Origin: Silanimonas sp.
GTDB taxonomy: Bacteria; Pseudomonadota; Gammaproteobacteria; Xanthomonadales; Xanthomonadaceae
Direction: 5' to 3'
Length of the DNA: 64,000 nucleotides
NCBI RefSeq assembly: GCF_027530345.1
Contig: NZ_JAPZQK010000003.1
Span: 62,001-126,000, forward strand
Under the pieces are notes generated by a model. It searched no databases. It saw only the letters and a program-made list of their open reading frames with translations, and had not been told where the DNA came from. The position numbers and the translations under genes were made by a program. Below are positions 10,832 to 19,766 of this stretch, piece by piece; the stretch's first letter is position 1; every line of letters starts with the position of its first letter.

Positions 10832-11581
10832 TCAGGCCGCCGGATCGAGGAAGCCGTCCCGCCGCCAGGTGAGCACCAGGGTGTCGCGGTGGCCGGCGGC
10901 GCCGTCCGGCTGCAGGGGCGTCGTCTCGTGGATCATCCGGGCGTCGTCGAGCAGCAGGGCGGTGCCGGGTTCGACCATCGTGAATCGCAGGCCGGCCGGG
11001 CCCTCGGCGTCGAACACCCGGGTTTCTCCGCCGCGCACGGCCACCCGGTCGATCAGCACGACCGCCACGAAATCGACGCCGTCCCGATGTGCGCCTTCCG
11101 GCGTGGGGCGCCCGATGCCCTGCGCCGTGTCGATCCGGAACTGGTGCACCTCGACGAAGGGCAGGGCATGGCCGGCCGCGGCCGCGCAGGCCGCCCCCAG
11201 CCCGGTGACCAGCCCGAGGAAGGCCGGATCGGCCAGCGTGGCGTCGAGCACCGGGGCGAACCAGCGCTCGTAGCCGCCGTGCAAGGCGTTGTAGTCGGTG
11301 GGCTGCCAGTGCGGCCGCTCGACGCGCTGTTCGATGCGTCGCCCGTCCCCGCTCATCACCAGCGAGGCGTGGCGTCGGAAGCGGTAGCGGCCGCCATCGC
11401 GCAGGTGTTCGTCCGGCGGCAGGTCGGCCCAGTGCGTAGCGAGGCCGGCGAGGGCCTCTGGGTTCACCCCCGCGGCGCGCGCGCTGGCGGCCGGCGAGAG
11501 GCGAGCGAAGCCCTGTGCGGCCAGCGTTTCGGAAGGGGTTTCGTCGTCGAGGCGCCAGGACGGCGTGGTGATCGCGCTCAT
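10832..11581 (-). CDS. 2OG-Fe(II) dioxygenase family protein
   Basis: A 249-residue protein of the 2OG-Fe dioxygenase group that includes free amino acid hydroxylases (PF10014-type). The iron-binding facial triad is visible: HxD in EGAHRDGVDF and the distal histidine in DARMIHETTPL, with a following arginine (GHRDTLVLTWRR) placed to bind 2-oxoglutarate. It would hydroxylate a small substrate using O2 and 2-oxoglutarate in the cytoplasm. The substrate cannot be told. The start ATG at 11581 lies about 90 bases from the divergent esterase start. Confidence 0.75.
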   Translation of the reverse strand: MSAITTPSWRLDDETPSETLAAQGFARLSPAASARAAGVNPEALAGLATHWADLPPDEHLRDGGRYRFRRHASLVMSGDGRRIEQRVERPHWQPTDYNALHGGYERWFAPVLDATLADPAFLGLVTGLGAACAAAAGHALPFVEVHQFRIDTAQGIGRPTPEGAHRDGVDFVAVVLIDRVAVRGGETRVFDAEGPAGLRFTMVEPGTALLLDDARMIHETTPLQPDGAAGHRDTLVLTWRRDGFLDPAA

Positions 11582-11669
11582 CCGCGCATTGTGCGGTGCC
11601 GGCGCGGCGGCGGGCAGGGGCTGCCGGCTCGGGCACAATGCCGCGCCCTCATCTGCTGATGCCTCCGCC

Positions 11670-12347
11670 GTGCCCAACGCGCTTCTCGACACGATCGAAA
11701 CCACCACTGGCGCCAAGCCGGTCTTCTCGGTGATCTGGCTGCACGGCCTCGGCGCCGACGGCCACGACTTCGCGCCGATCGTACCCGAGCTGGTGCGCAA
11801 GGAATGGCCGGCGCTGCGCTTCGTGTTTCCGCATGCGCCGGTGATGCCGATCACCATCAACAACGGCCATGCGATGCGCGCCTGGTACGACATCGTCAGC
11901 CTCGATTTCTCGAAGGTGCGCGAGGACGCCGCCGGCGTGCGCCGTTCGATCGCCGACGTGGATGCCCTGGTGGCGCGCGAGCGCGACCGCGGCGTGCCGC
12001 CAAACCGCATCATCCTCGCCGGCTTCTCGCAGGGCGGCGCGATCACGCTGGCCGCCGGCTTGCGCCGCGAGCAGCCCTTCCTGGGGCTGGCGGCACTCTC
12101 GACCTACCTGCCGCTGGCGGCGGACACCCCTGCGGAAGCCACGCCCAAGGGCCTCGCCACGCCGGTGTTCATGGCGCACGGCACGCAGGACCCGGTGGTG
12201 CCCTTCGCTGCGGGCCAGAAATCCGCCGACGCCCTGAAGGCGCTGGGCATGGACGTCGCGCTGCGCCGCTACCCGATGCCGCATTCGGTGTGCGCGGAAG
12301 AGATCCGCGACCTCGGCGACTGGATGACGGCGCGTTTCGCCGGCTGA
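11670..12347 (+). CDS. Carboxylesterase/phospholipase family alpha/beta hydrolase
   Basis: A 225-residue cytoplasmic serine hydrolase of the acyl-protein thioesterase-like carboxylesterase family (EstB/YpfH type), acting on short- to medium-chain esters. Visible motifs are WLHGLGADGHDF (oxyanion region), GFSQGG with the nucleophile serine, the aspartate in HGTQDPVVP and the histidine in YPMPHSVC. Length fits the family. I chose GTG at 11670 (VPNALLDTIETT). The reading frame stays open upstream, but earlier codons do not look like this family. Confidence 0.85.
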   Translation: MPNALLDTIETTTGAKPVFSVIWLHGLGADGHDFAPIVPELVRKEWPALRFVFPHAPVMPITINNGHAMRAWYDIVSLDFSKVREDAAGVRRSIADVDALVARERDRGVPPNRIILAGFSQGGAITLAAGLRREQPFLGLAALSTYLPLAADTPAEATPKGLATPVFMAHGTQDPVVPFAAGQKSADALKALGMDVALRRYPMPHSVCAEEIRDLGDWMTARFAG

Positions 12348-12374
12348 TCCGGCCGTCGCGGGATCCGGGGCGCG

Positions 12375-13034
12375 TCAGCGCGCCTCGTGTTCGGCCAGCA
12401 CGTGCGAGCCGACCATGATCATCTTCAGCATCTCGACCAGCTGTTCGACGACTTCGCCGCGCCGCTCGCGCGGCAGGTCGATGGCGGTGGCGCCCATGGC
12501 GAACACCAGGCGCGTCATCGCCGTGGCCACTAGGGCCGGCGCGTGCACCGGCCGGCCGCCGGCTTCCGAGAGGCGCACGAGGTCGATGCAGAGCTCCTCC
12601 TCGAAGGTGCGCAATTCGCGCTCGACGGCGGCCTTGTAGGCGTCGGAGCCAACCATCCCTTCGCGAAGCAGGATGTGCAGCAGGCGCTCGTCGGCGTCGA
12701 GCTGCTCCATGAAGGTCTCGATCGAGGTGCGGATCACGCTGCGCCCCGGCTTCAGGCGCGTGCGCGCCTCGCGGATGATCGTTCGCAGGCTGCGGCCGCC
12801 GAGTTCGATCAGCGCGATGGCCAGCGCGTCCATGTCGCGGAAGTGCCGATAGAAGCTGTTCGGGGCGATGTCGGCTTCACGGGCGACTTCGCGCAGCGAG
12901 AGCGTGGACACGCTGCGGTGGGGACCGAGCAGGCGCAGGGCCGCGGCGATGAGGTCGTCGCGGCTGATCTGTGGCTTGCGGCCGGGGCCCGAGGGCGTGG
13001 CGCGGGCCGGATGGAGGGGGACGGGATCGCTCAT
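12375..13034 (-). CDS. TetR-family repressor, FabR/DesT-type
   Basis: A 219-residue DNA-binding regulator. The N-terminal helix-turn-helix LREVAREADIAPNSFYRHF is nearly identical to that of FabR, the E. coli repressor of unsaturated fatty acid genes. The SVIRTSIETFMEQL segment and a ligand-binding C-terminal helical domain also match FabR. In Pseudomonas the related DesT senses acyl-CoA saturation and represses desCB. Here the gene is divergent from a reductase and a desaturase of that type, with a palindromic site between them (13121-13148), supporting the same role. Confidence 0.88.
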   Translation of the reverse strand: MSDPVPLHPARATPSGPGRKPQISRDDLIAAALRLLGPHRSVSTLSLREVAREADIAPNSFYRHFRDMDALAIALIELGGRSLRTIIREARTRLKPGRSVIRTSIETFMEQLDADERLLHILLREGMVGSDAYKAAVERELRTFEEELCIDLVRLSEAGGRPVHAPALVATAMTRLVFAMGATAIDLPRERRGEVVEQLVEMLKMIMVGSHVLAEHEAR

Positions 13035-13120
13035 GGGGCCCAGTGTAGGTGGCGGGGCGGGGCCGGCTCGACCCCGGATGAACGCCGCCCGGCAGGGCGA
13101 TTGAATTCCGGGATGGCTGT

Positions 13121-13148
13121 CTATACGTCTGTCTGCACGACTGTATAG
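13121..13148. promoter_or_regulatory. Candidate DesT/FabR operator overlapping the reductase/desaturase promoter
   Basis: Inverted repeat CTATAC (13121-13126) and GTATAG (13143-13148), with 16 bases between; the inner GTC and GAC extend the symmetry apart from one extra base. A -10-like TATAGT (13144-13149) overlaps the right arm, so binding would block transcription of the downstream genes. It lies 37 bases before their first start codon, in the only intergenic space of the locus. Regulator identity is inferred from position. Confidence 0.6.
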
Positions 13149-13187
13149 TATTCCCCGGCGTCACCGCCCGCCCCAGCCGAGTCCTGC

Positions 13188-14249
13188 ATGTCCTTCGCCC
13201 TCGCGCCGCCTCCGTTCCGTCCCGCCTGGCACTACTGGCGCGGCCTGCTGCAGCCGGGCTGGAGCCCCTACGGCAACACCGCGCGGCTGATCCGCCGCGA
13301 GGCGGCCTCGGCGGACAGCGAGACTCTCTGGTTGAAGCCTTTCGAGCGTCTGCGCGACTGGCAGCCCGGCCAGCACTTGAGCTTCGGCTTCGAGGTGGAC
13401 GGCCGCCGCTTCCAGCGCAGCTTCACCCTCACCAGCCTGCCGGGCCAGCGCGAGATCGCCATCACCGTGCGCAAAGTGGCCGGCGGTCGCTTCGCCGACT
13501 GGCTGTCCGAGGCCCGCGACGGCGCCCGCCTGCAGATCAGCGAGCCCTGGGGCGGCATGGCCTTCGAGATGCCGGACGCGCCGCAGCGGATGCTGATGGC
13601 GGCCGGCAGCGGCATCACCGCGGCGATCGCGCAGGTGCGCGCGGCGGCCGAGCGCGGCCAGCTGGCCGGGCTCTCGCTGGCGTACTGGGTGCGCGAGCGC
13701 GCCGAGGCCTGTTTCGTCGAGGAACTGCGCACGCTGCAGGCGCGCTTCCCGGATTTCCAGTTCCGCCTGTTCCTCACCGGTGAGGCGCCGGCCGCGGCGC
13801 ACGAAGCCGAGGGCCGCCTCGACGAGGCCACGCTGGCCGCCCTCCCCGGCAGCCCGCAGGGTGCCGAAGTGCTGGCCTGCGGCCCGACGGGCTTCGTCGC
13901 CCGCGTCGAAGCCCTGCTACGCGAGGCGGCGGCACGCATCGCCACCGAGAGTTTCACGCCACCGGTCCTGCGCGTGCCCGACGTGCCCGCCGCCGCGGTG
14001 CAGCTCACGCTGCTGAAGAGCGGACGCACCCTGAGCATTCCGACCGACACGCCCCTGCTCGCCGCGCTCGAGGCGGCCGGGCTGAGGCCAGAACACGGCT
14101 GCCGCCAGGGCCTCTGCGGCCGCTGCACCTGCGCCAAGGCCAGCGGCGTGCACGTCGACCTGCGCGACGACAGCGCCCATCCCGAAGCCAGCACCTCGCT
14201 GAAGCTCTGCGTCAGCGCGGCCTGCACCGACCTTGCGATCGACCTCTGA
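13188..14249 (+). CDS. Ferredoxin reductase (FAD and 2Fe-2S), desaturase electron donor
   Basis: A 353-residue flavin/iron-sulfur oxidoreductase passing electrons from NAD(P)H to the neighbouring desaturase. Domain order: an N-terminal FAD-binding barrel with RSFTLTS near residue 80, an NAD(P) domain, then a C-terminal plant-type 2Fe-2S ferredoxin with CRQGLCGRC (CX4CX2C) and the fourth cysteine in LKLCVSA. This matches the DesB-type partner of DesT-controlled desaturases. Its stop overlaps the desaturase start by 17 bases. Confidence 0.9.
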   Translation: MSFALAPPPFRPAWHYWRGLLQPGWSPYGNTARLIRREAASADSETLWLKPFERLRDWQPGQHLSFGFEVDGRRFQRSFTLTSLPGQREIAITVRKVAGGRFADWLSEARDGARLQISEPWGGMAFEMPDAPQRMLMAAGSGITAAIAQVRAAAERGQLAGLSLAYWVRERAEACFVEELRTLQARFPDFQFRLFLTGEAPAAAHEAEGRLDEATLAALPGSPQGAEVLACGPTGFVARVEALLREAAARIATESFTPPVLRVPDVPAAAVQLTLLKSGRTLSIPTDTPLLAALEAAGLRPEHGCRQGLCGRCTCAKASGVHVDLRDDSAHPEASTSLKLCVSAACTDLAIDL

Positions 14250-15351
14250 CATGACCGCCCACGCCCCCCTGCTCACCGGCGAGCGCCTCGAAGCCTTCGG
14301 CGCCGAACTCGACACGCTGCGCGAGAAGCACGTCCGCGACCTCGGCGCCGCCGACGCCCGCTACATCCGCCGCGTGCGCCACGTCGTGCGCTGGACCGAA
14401 GTGCTCGGCCGCATCGCGATCTATGGGGCCGCCCCGGCGCCCTGGCTGCTCTGGCCGCTCTGGGTGCTGGGCGTGCTGTTGCTCGGCATCTCGAAGATCG
14501 TCGACAACATGGAACTCGGCCACAACGTCATCCACGGCCAGTACGACTGGATGAACGACCCGAGCCTGCAGGGCGACCGCTTCCAGTGGGACCACCTCTG
14601 CCCCTCGGACTGGTGGCGGCAGACGCACAACCACAGCCACCACCAGTGGACCAACGTGCGCGGCAAGGACGACGACGTGGGCTATGGCCTGCTGCGCATC
14701 TTCCCCGAACAGCGCTGGACGCCGTTCGCGCTGGGCCAGCCGATCTACGCGGCGCTGCTGGCGGTCTTCTACCAGACCGGCATCGCCATCCAGCACCTGA
14801 AGCTCGGCCGCTACGTGAAGGGGCGCCGCTCGTGGCGCTACTTCCTCTCCGACGCCAAGCCGCTGCTGCGCAAGCTGCCGTGGCAGGGCGGCAAGGACTA
14901 CGTGTTTTTCCCGCTGCTGGCCGGCCCCTTCTTCCTGCCGGTGCTGCTCGGGAACATGGCGGCGAACCTCGTGCGCAACCTGTGGACCTTCGTGGTCATC
15001 TTCTGCGGCCACTTCACCGCCGATGCGATCACGTTCACGCCGGCCCAGGTAAAGGACGAAACGCGCGCCGGCTGGTACCAGCGACAGATCCGCGGCTCCT
15101 CGAACATCGCCGGCGGTTTCCTCATGAACTTCATGACCGGCAACCTGAGCCACCAGATCGAGCACCACCTGTTCCCCGACCTGCCGGCCCGCCGTTACGC
15201 TGACATGGCCGTCGAGGTGAAGGCGCTCTGCGCGAAGTACGGCGTGCCCTACAACACGGGCTCGCTGCCGAAGCAGTTCGGCGAGGTGGTGTGGCGCATC
15301 TTCCGCCACGCGCTCCCGAGCCGTCCGCATTGGGTGCCGGCCGCCGCGTGA
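14233..15351 (+). CDS. Fatty acid desaturase (acyl-CoA/acyl-lipid delta-9 type)
   Basis: A 372-residue integral membrane di-iron enzyme that introduces a double bond into saturated acyl chains. The three histidine boxes are intact: HNVIH near residue 97, HNHSHH near 132 and HQIEHH near 305. Hydrophobic pairs (WLLWPLWVLGVLLLG and others) lie between them. It overlaps the reductase gene and is probably expressed with it under the divergent TetR-type repressor, as DesC is in Pseudomonas. The exact double-bond position is not determined by sequence. Confidence 0.92.
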   Translation: MRSTSDMTAHAPLLTGERLEAFGAELDTLREKHVRDLGAADARYIRRVRHVVRWTEVLGRIAIYGAAPAPWLLWPLWVLGVLLLGISKIVDNMELGHNVIHGQYDWMNDPSLQGDRFQWDHLCPSDWWRQTHNHSHHQWTNVRGKDDDVGYGLLRIFPEQRWTPFALGQPIYAALLAVFYQTGIAIQHLKLGRYVKGRRSWRYFLSDAKPLLRKLPWQGGKDYVFFPLLAGPFFLPVLLGNMAANLVRNLWTFVVIFCGHFTADAITFTPAQVKDETRAGWYQRQIRGSSNIAGGFLMNFMTGNLSHQIEHHLFPDLPARRYADMAVEVKALCAKYGVPYNTGSLPKQFGEVVWRIFRHALPSRPHWVPAAA

Positions 15352-15354
15352 GGC

Positions 15355-15366
15355 AATAATGCGGGC
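15355..15366 (+). promoter_or_regulatory. Candidate algZ promoter giving a leaderless mRNA
   Basis: AATAAT (15355-15360) lies 6 bases before the algZ ATG and just after the desaturase stop. If used as a -10, transcription would start at or next to the start codon. No clear -35 is seen. Confidence 0.35.
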
Positions 15367-16407
15367 ATGCCGCCCGCCGCCGACCGCCTGAGCCTTCCCG
15401 AATTCTGCTCGCGTGGCCGACTGTTGGCCGCGGTGGCGGCCGGGCAGGTGGTCATGCTCACCATTGCGTTGGCCCCGACGCGCGCACCGCGCTGGGACTT
15501 CACCGAGTTCGCCTCGGCCAGCGCCCTCGCCACCTGGATCGCGATCGCTTCAGCGGTGGCGCTCTGCAAGCTGCGCCCCTGGCTTGCGCGCCTGCCGCCG
15601 CGCGTCGATTTCGCCGCGGCGACGGCCGTTCCCACGCTGGTGGCGTTGCTCGGCGCCGGGGCCCTGAACTACATCGCTGCCAGCCTCGGGCAGTTCGTCC
15701 TCGACGCCGAGATGAACCGGCACTTCGCGCTGACGACGGCGGGGCTCACCGGCCTGATCGCCGCCATCGCGCTGCGCTATTTCGCCGCGCAGGATCGCTG
15801 GCGCGCGCAAGTGCGGGCGGTCTCGCAGGCGCAGATGGAGGCGCTGCAGGCGCGCATCCGCCCGCACTTCCTGTTCAATTCGATGAACTCCATCGCCGCG
15901 CTGGTGCGTCGCGACCCGGCGGCCGCGGAGCGTGCGGTGGAAGACCTGTCCGAACTGTTCCGCGCCGCGCTGGGGGCGCCGGGGCAGCGCGGCACGCTGG
16001 CCGACGAGATCCACCTCGCGCAGCGCTTCCTTGGCATCGAGCAACTGCGCCTCGGATCGCGGCTCCAGGTGCACTGGAACGCCGTGCCGGGCTTGCCGAT
16101 GGATCTGCCGCTGCCACGTCTGGTCCTGCAGCCTTTGCTGGAGAACGCGGTCGTGCACGGCATCGCGCGCCTCAAGGAGGGCGGCGAGATCCGGATCGAC
16201 CTGGCGGTCGTGGAGGGCGCGTTGCGCATCGAGGTGGGGAATCCGAAGCCGGTCGGCGTCGACCCGCGCCCCGGCAACGGCCACGCCCTCGAATCGATCC
16301 GCCAGCGCCTGCGCCACCAGTTCGGCGACGGGGCGCGGATGTCGTCTGAGGCCGCCGAGGGCTACTATCGCGTTCGCTTGGAACTGCCGCTCGGCGCTGC
16401 CGACTGA
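15367..16407 (+). CDS. algZ: LytS/AlgZ-type sensor histidine kinase
   Basis: A 346-residue membrane kinase of the His_kinase (PF06580) class. Four N-terminal membrane helices are followed by the phosphoacceptor segment MEALQARIRPHFLFNSMNS, with histidine at residue 167, and a HATPase domain with N-box PLLENAVVHG and a glycine-rich GNGHALESI segment. In Pseudomonas AlgZ (FimS) works with AlgR in twitching motility and surface polysaccharide control. The algZ-algR-hemC order here is the same. The kinase stop is 4 bases from the regulator start. Confidence 0.9.
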   Translation: MPPAADRLSLPEFCSRGRLLAAVAAGQVVMLTIALAPTRAPRWDFTEFASASALATWIAIASAVALCKLRPWLARLPPRVDFAAATAVPTLVALLGAGALNYIAASLGQFVLDAEMNRHFALTTAGLTGLIAAIALRYFAAQDRWRAQVRAVSQAQMEALQARIRPHFLFNSMNSIAALVRRDPAAAERAVEDLSELFRAALGAPGQRGTLADEIHLAQRFLGIEQLRLGSRLQVHWNAVPGLPMDLPLPRLVLQPLLENAVVHGIARLKEGGEIRIDLAVVEGALRIEVGNPKPVGVDPRPGNGHALESIRQRLRHQFGDGARMSSEAAEGYYRVRLELPLGAAD

Positions 16408-16411
16408 TCCC

Positions 16412-17146
16412 ATGGATGTCCTGATCGCCGACGACGAACCGCTGGCCCGCGAGCGCTTGGCCGCCCTGCTCGCCGAGCTGGGCGGGCATCGCGTGGTGGC
16501 GGCGGTCGGCGATGGCCGCAGCGCGCTCGACGCCTGCCTCAGCCAGGCACCGGATGTCGTGCTGATGGACATCGAGATGCCGGAGATGGATGGCCTCGAA
16601 GCCGCGCGCCATCTGGCCGGCATGGAATCGCCGCCCGCCGTGGTGTTCTGCACCGCCTACGACGAGCACGCGCTGGCGGCTTTCGAGGCTGCCGCCGTCG
16701 ACTACCTGCTGAAGCCCGTGCGCGCCGAGCGCCTCGCCGCGGCCCTTCAGCGCGCCGCAGAGCGGCGTGCCGGGCGCAAGCAGGCGGTGGCGGCGCCGGC
16801 GCTATCGGGCCGCGCGCGCACCCATCTCGCGGCGCGCCTGCGCGGTTCGCTGCGCCTCATTCCGGTGGCCGACATCCGCTACCTGCAGGCGGAAGAGAAA
16901 TACGTCGTCGTGCACCATGCCCGCGGCGAGGACCTCGTCGAGGATTCCCTCAAGGGCCTCGAAGCGGAGTTCGCTGGCCGCTTCCTGCGCATCCACCGCA
17001 ACTGCCTCGTTGCGCGCGAGCAGTTCAGCGAGCTGCGGCGCTCGCCCGAGGGTGTCGTGCACGCGGTGCTGCGCGATGGCGGCGCCGTGCTCGAAGTGAG
17101 CCGCCGCTGCCTGCCTGCGCTTCGCGACGAGCTGAAACACCTGTAG
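16412..17146 (+). CDS. algR: LytTR response regulator AlgR
   Basis: A 244-residue response regulator. The receiver domain has the acidic pair D7-D8, phosphoacceptor D53 ([11 protein letters not shown]), a threonine in FCTAYDE and lysine in YLLKPV. A linker (about 125-140) leads to a LytTR DNA-binding domain ([20 protein letters not shown] to [10 protein letters not shown]). This matches AlgR of Pseudomonas in size and in position between algZ and hemC. I chose the ATG at 16412 because translation from it begins [10 protein letters not shown]. Confidence 0.92.
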   Translation: MDVLIADDEPLARERLAALLAELGGHRVVAAVGDGRSALDACLSQAPDVVLMDIEMPEMDGLEAARHLAGMESPPAVVFCTAYDEHALAAFEAAAVDYLLKPVRAERLAAALQRAAERRAGRKQAVAAPALSGRARTHLAARLRGSLRLIPVADIRYLQAEEKYVVVHHARGEDLVEDSLKGLEAEFAGRFLRIHRNCLVAREQFSELRRSPEGVVHAVLRDGGAVLEVSRRCLPALRDELKHL

Positions 17147-17178
17147 CGCCGACGACGGCGCCCCTCACGGAACCCGAC

Positions 17179-18090
17179 ATGCCCCTGATCCGACTGGCCA
17201 CGCGCGAGAGCGCGCTCGCCCTCTGGCAAACCGAACACGTCGCCGCGCGCTTGCGTGCCCTGCACCCCGGGCTCGAGGTGCAATTGGTGCCGATGACCAC
17301 CCGCGGCGACCAGATCCTCGACCGCGCGCTGGCGGCCGTCGGCGGCAAAGGGCTGTTCCTGAAGGAGCTCGAGGTCGCGATGCTCGAAGGCCGCGCCGAT
17401 GCGGCCGTGCATTCGCTCAAGGACGTGCCGATGGAGCTGGATGGCCCCTTCGTACTCGCCGCCATCCTCGAGCGCGCCGATCCCTTCGATGCCTTTGTCA
17501 GCAACGCCCATGCCACCCTCGATGCGCTGCCGCGCGGCGCGCGTGTCGGTACCAGCTCGCTGCGCCGGCAGGCGCAGCTGCGCGCGCTGCGGCCTGACCT
17601 CGAACTGCTCGACCTGCGCGGCAACGTCAACACTCGGTTGGCGAAACTCGATGCCGGGCAGTACGACGCCATCATCCTCGCCTGTGCAGGGCTGCAGCGC
17701 CTCGGTTTCGACGCCCGCATCCGCGAGCGGCTGACGCCGCCGCGCTTGCTGCCGGCCGTCGCGCAGGGCGCCATCGCCATCGAATGCCGCGAGGGCGACG
17801 CCGAGATTGCGCGCCTGCTGCGCGGTCTGGATGACGGCACCACGCGCGTTTGCGTCGAGGCCGAGCGGGCGATGAACCGCGCCCTGCACGGCAGCTGCCA
17901 CGTGCCGGTGGCTGGTTTCGCCGAGCTGTTCAACGAGAAGCTGCTGCTGCGCGGCGCGGTGGGCGATGCCAACGACGGCCGCCTCGTGCGCGCGGAAGCG
18001 AAGGGCAGCGCCGCCGATCCGGAAGGCCTCGGCCGACGCGTTGCCGAGGCCCTGCTGGCGCAGGGCGCGGGCGAACTGCTGGGGCACTGA
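17179..18090 (+). CDS. hemC: Hydroxymethylbilane synthase (porphobilinogen deaminase)
   Basis: A 303-residue cytoplasmic enzyme joining four porphobilinogen molecules into hydroxymethylbilane in haem synthesis. The dipyrromethane cofactor attaches to the cysteine in HGSCHVP (C240). The family N-terminus [14 protein letters not shown] and the active-site segment [10 protein letters not shown] are intact. It follows algR by 32 bases, as in Pseudomonas. The usual next gene, hemD, is absent here: an opposite-strand gene follows. Confidence 0.97.
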   Translation: MPLIRLATRESALALWQTEHVAARLRALHPGLEVQLVPMTTRGDQILDRALAAVGGKGLFLKELEVAMLEGRADAAVHSLKDVPMELDGPFVLAAILERADPFDAFVSNAHATLDALPRGARVGTSSLRRQAQLRALRPDLELLDLRGNVNTRLAKLDAGQYDAIILACAGLQRLGFDARIRERLTPPRLLPAVAQGAIAIECREGDAEIARLLRGLDDGTTRVCVEAERAMNRALHGSCHVPVAGFAELFNEKLLLRGAVGDANDGRLVRAEAKGSAADPEGLGRRVAEALLAQGAGELLGH

Positions 18091-18111
18091 AGGCCCCGGC
18101 GGATCGCGCCT

Positions 18112-18675
18112 TCAGGGAATACGGATGTCCGCGCTGCCGATGTCGCGGTAGCGGACGCGCACGACCTTGCCGCGTCCCGCCGCGCCGCCGTCCACTTCCA
18201 TCTGCAGCAGGGTGTCGCCGTCGCCCACCCAGGCCGTCGAGGTGGCCGGCTTCGGATGCTGAGTGGTGAAGCGGTAGACCTTCGCGGCCTGGCCATCGAG
18301 CGTGGCGTCGGGCAGCGCTTCCACCACCATCGACTCGCGCTGCTTCCGCATCGCGTCCTCGTTGCGGTAGGCGTTGACGATGGCGTTGACCGGCACCGGC
18401 ACCGTCATCATCCGGCCGCCGACGTCCATCTGGGCTTGGCCACCGCTGACGATCATCGTCGGGCCGCCCTGCGCATTGACGATGCGGTAGCGGTCCGGGG
18501 CCTGGAATTCCATGTCGACGTACTTCTCGCCGCTGCCGGCATCGCTCATCGAAGCGCGGAACGAGGGGGCGTCGAGCAGCTTGTCGAAGGCGCGGGCGAG
18601 CTCGGCCTTGGCATCGGCCAGCGCCAGCGAGGGCAGGGTGCAGGCGAGGAGGAACACGGCGGCGGACAGGCGCAT
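18112..18675 (-). CDS. Exported LolA-like hypothetical protein
   Basis: A 187-residue protein with a clear cleavable signal peptide (MRLSAAVFLLACTLPSLALA). The mature part resembles small LolA/LppX-type beta-barrel-half folds: an N-terminal helix (ELARAFDKLLDAPSFRASM), strands such as YVDMEFQAPDRYRIV, and a late VYRFTTQ...TAWVGDGDTLLQMEVDG. Such proteins often carry lipids or lipoproteins through the periplasm. The similarity is by pattern only, and no specific function can be named. It ends 21 bases from hemC on the opposite strand. Confidence 0.65.
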   Translation of the reverse strand: MRLSAAVFLLACTLPSLALADAKAELARAFDKLLDAPSFRASMSDAGSGEKYVDMEFQAPDRYRIVNAQGGPTMIVSGGQAQMDVGGRMMTVPVPVNAIVNAYRNEDAMRKQRESMVVEALPDATLDGQAAKVYRFTTQHPKPATSTAWVGDGDTLLQMEVDGGAAGRGKVVRVRYRDIGSADIRIP

Positions 18676-18794
18676 GGCGGATCTCCGGCGGGGTTGGGGG
18701 TGGCCCAGCGTAGCGCCGCCGCGTTTCGGCCGCGATGGCGGTGGGCCGGCGGCTTTGCGATGCTAGCCACCCCCGCGTCGAGTCCGAGCCGCCG

Positions 18795-19766
18795 ATGGAC
18801 CGCTACGAACGCATCCTCGCCCTGCACCGCAGCCTGAGGGCCGCGCGCCTGCCGGTGCCGCTGCAGCGCCTCATGGACGAACTCGGCTGCTCCCGCGCCA
18901 CGCTCTATCGCGACATCGCCTTCCTGCGCGATGCGCTCGGTGCGCCGCTGGAGAGCACCGACGGCGAGGCCAGCTTCCGCTATCTGGAAAAGGAGGCCGA
19001 GCGTTTCGAACTGCCCGGCCTCTGGTTGAGCTCCGACGAGTTGCACGCGCTCACCGCCGCGCAGCAGCTGCTCGACCGCACCGGCCCCGGCATCCTCTCG
19101 GCCGCGATCGCGCCGCTGAAGGGCCGCATCGATTCCCTCCTCCAGCAGCACGCGGGCGGGAAGCGCTGGCCGATCGAGCGCGTGCGGGTGATTGGCAGTG
19201 GCACGCGGCGCGTCGACGAGGCGGCTTTCCGCATGGTCGCCGGCGCGGTGCTCGAGCGCCGCCGGCTGCGCTTCGAATACCTCGCGCGCTCCACCAACAC
19301 GCGCACGCAACGCAATGTGTCGCCGCAGCGGCTCACCCACTATCGCGACAACTGGTACCTCGACGCCTACGACCACGAGCGCGAAGCGCTGCGCAGTTTC
19401 TCCGTCGATCGCATCGCGCATGCGCGCATCGACGACGCGGCGGCGATCGATCATCCGGATGCGGAGCTCGACGCCCACCTCGCCTCGAGCTACGGCATCT
19501 TCAGCGGTGCGCCCAAGGCGTGGGCGACGATCCGATTCAGCGCCAAGGCCGCGCGTTGGGTCGCCGACGAGCATTGGCATTCGAAGCAGGAAGGCCGGCT
19601 GCTGTCCGACGGACGTTACGAATTGCGCGTGCCGTACAGCAATGCGCGCGAGCTGCTGATGGACGTGCTGCGCTACGGTCCGGATGCGGAAGTGATCGAG
19701 CCGACGCCGCTGCGCGAGCAGCTGCGCACCCTGCTGCAACTGACCGCGGCGGCCTATGACGGCTGA
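18795..19766 (+). CDS. YafY-family HTH/WYL-domain transcriptional regulator
   Basis: A 323-residue regulator with an N-terminal winged helix-turn-helix (MDRYERILALHRSLRAAR to LMDELGCSRATLYRDIAFL, residues 1-60). A central WYL domain has the NWYLDAYD motif near residue 190, and a WCX-like C-terminal domain follows. WYL domains sense nucleic acids or small ligands. I chose the ATG at 18795 (MDRYERILAL). The last 11 bases overlap the patatin gene, so the two are likely translationally coupled and functionally linked. Confidence 0.88.
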   Translation: MDRYERILALHRSLRAARLPVPLQRLMDELGCSRATLYRDIAFLRDALGAPLESTDGEASFRYLEKEAERFELPGLWLSSDELHALTAAQQLLDRTGPGILSAAIAPLKGRIDSLLQQHAGGKRWPIERVRVIGSGTRRVDEAAFRMVAGAVLERRRLRFEYLARSTNTRTQRNVSPQRLTHYRDNWYLDAYDHEREALRSFSVDRIAHARIDDAAAIDHPDAELDAHLASSYGIFSGAPKAWATIRFSAKAARWVADEHWHSKQEGRLLSDGRYELRVPYSNARELLMDVLRYGPDAEVIEPTPLREQLRTLLQLTAAAYDG

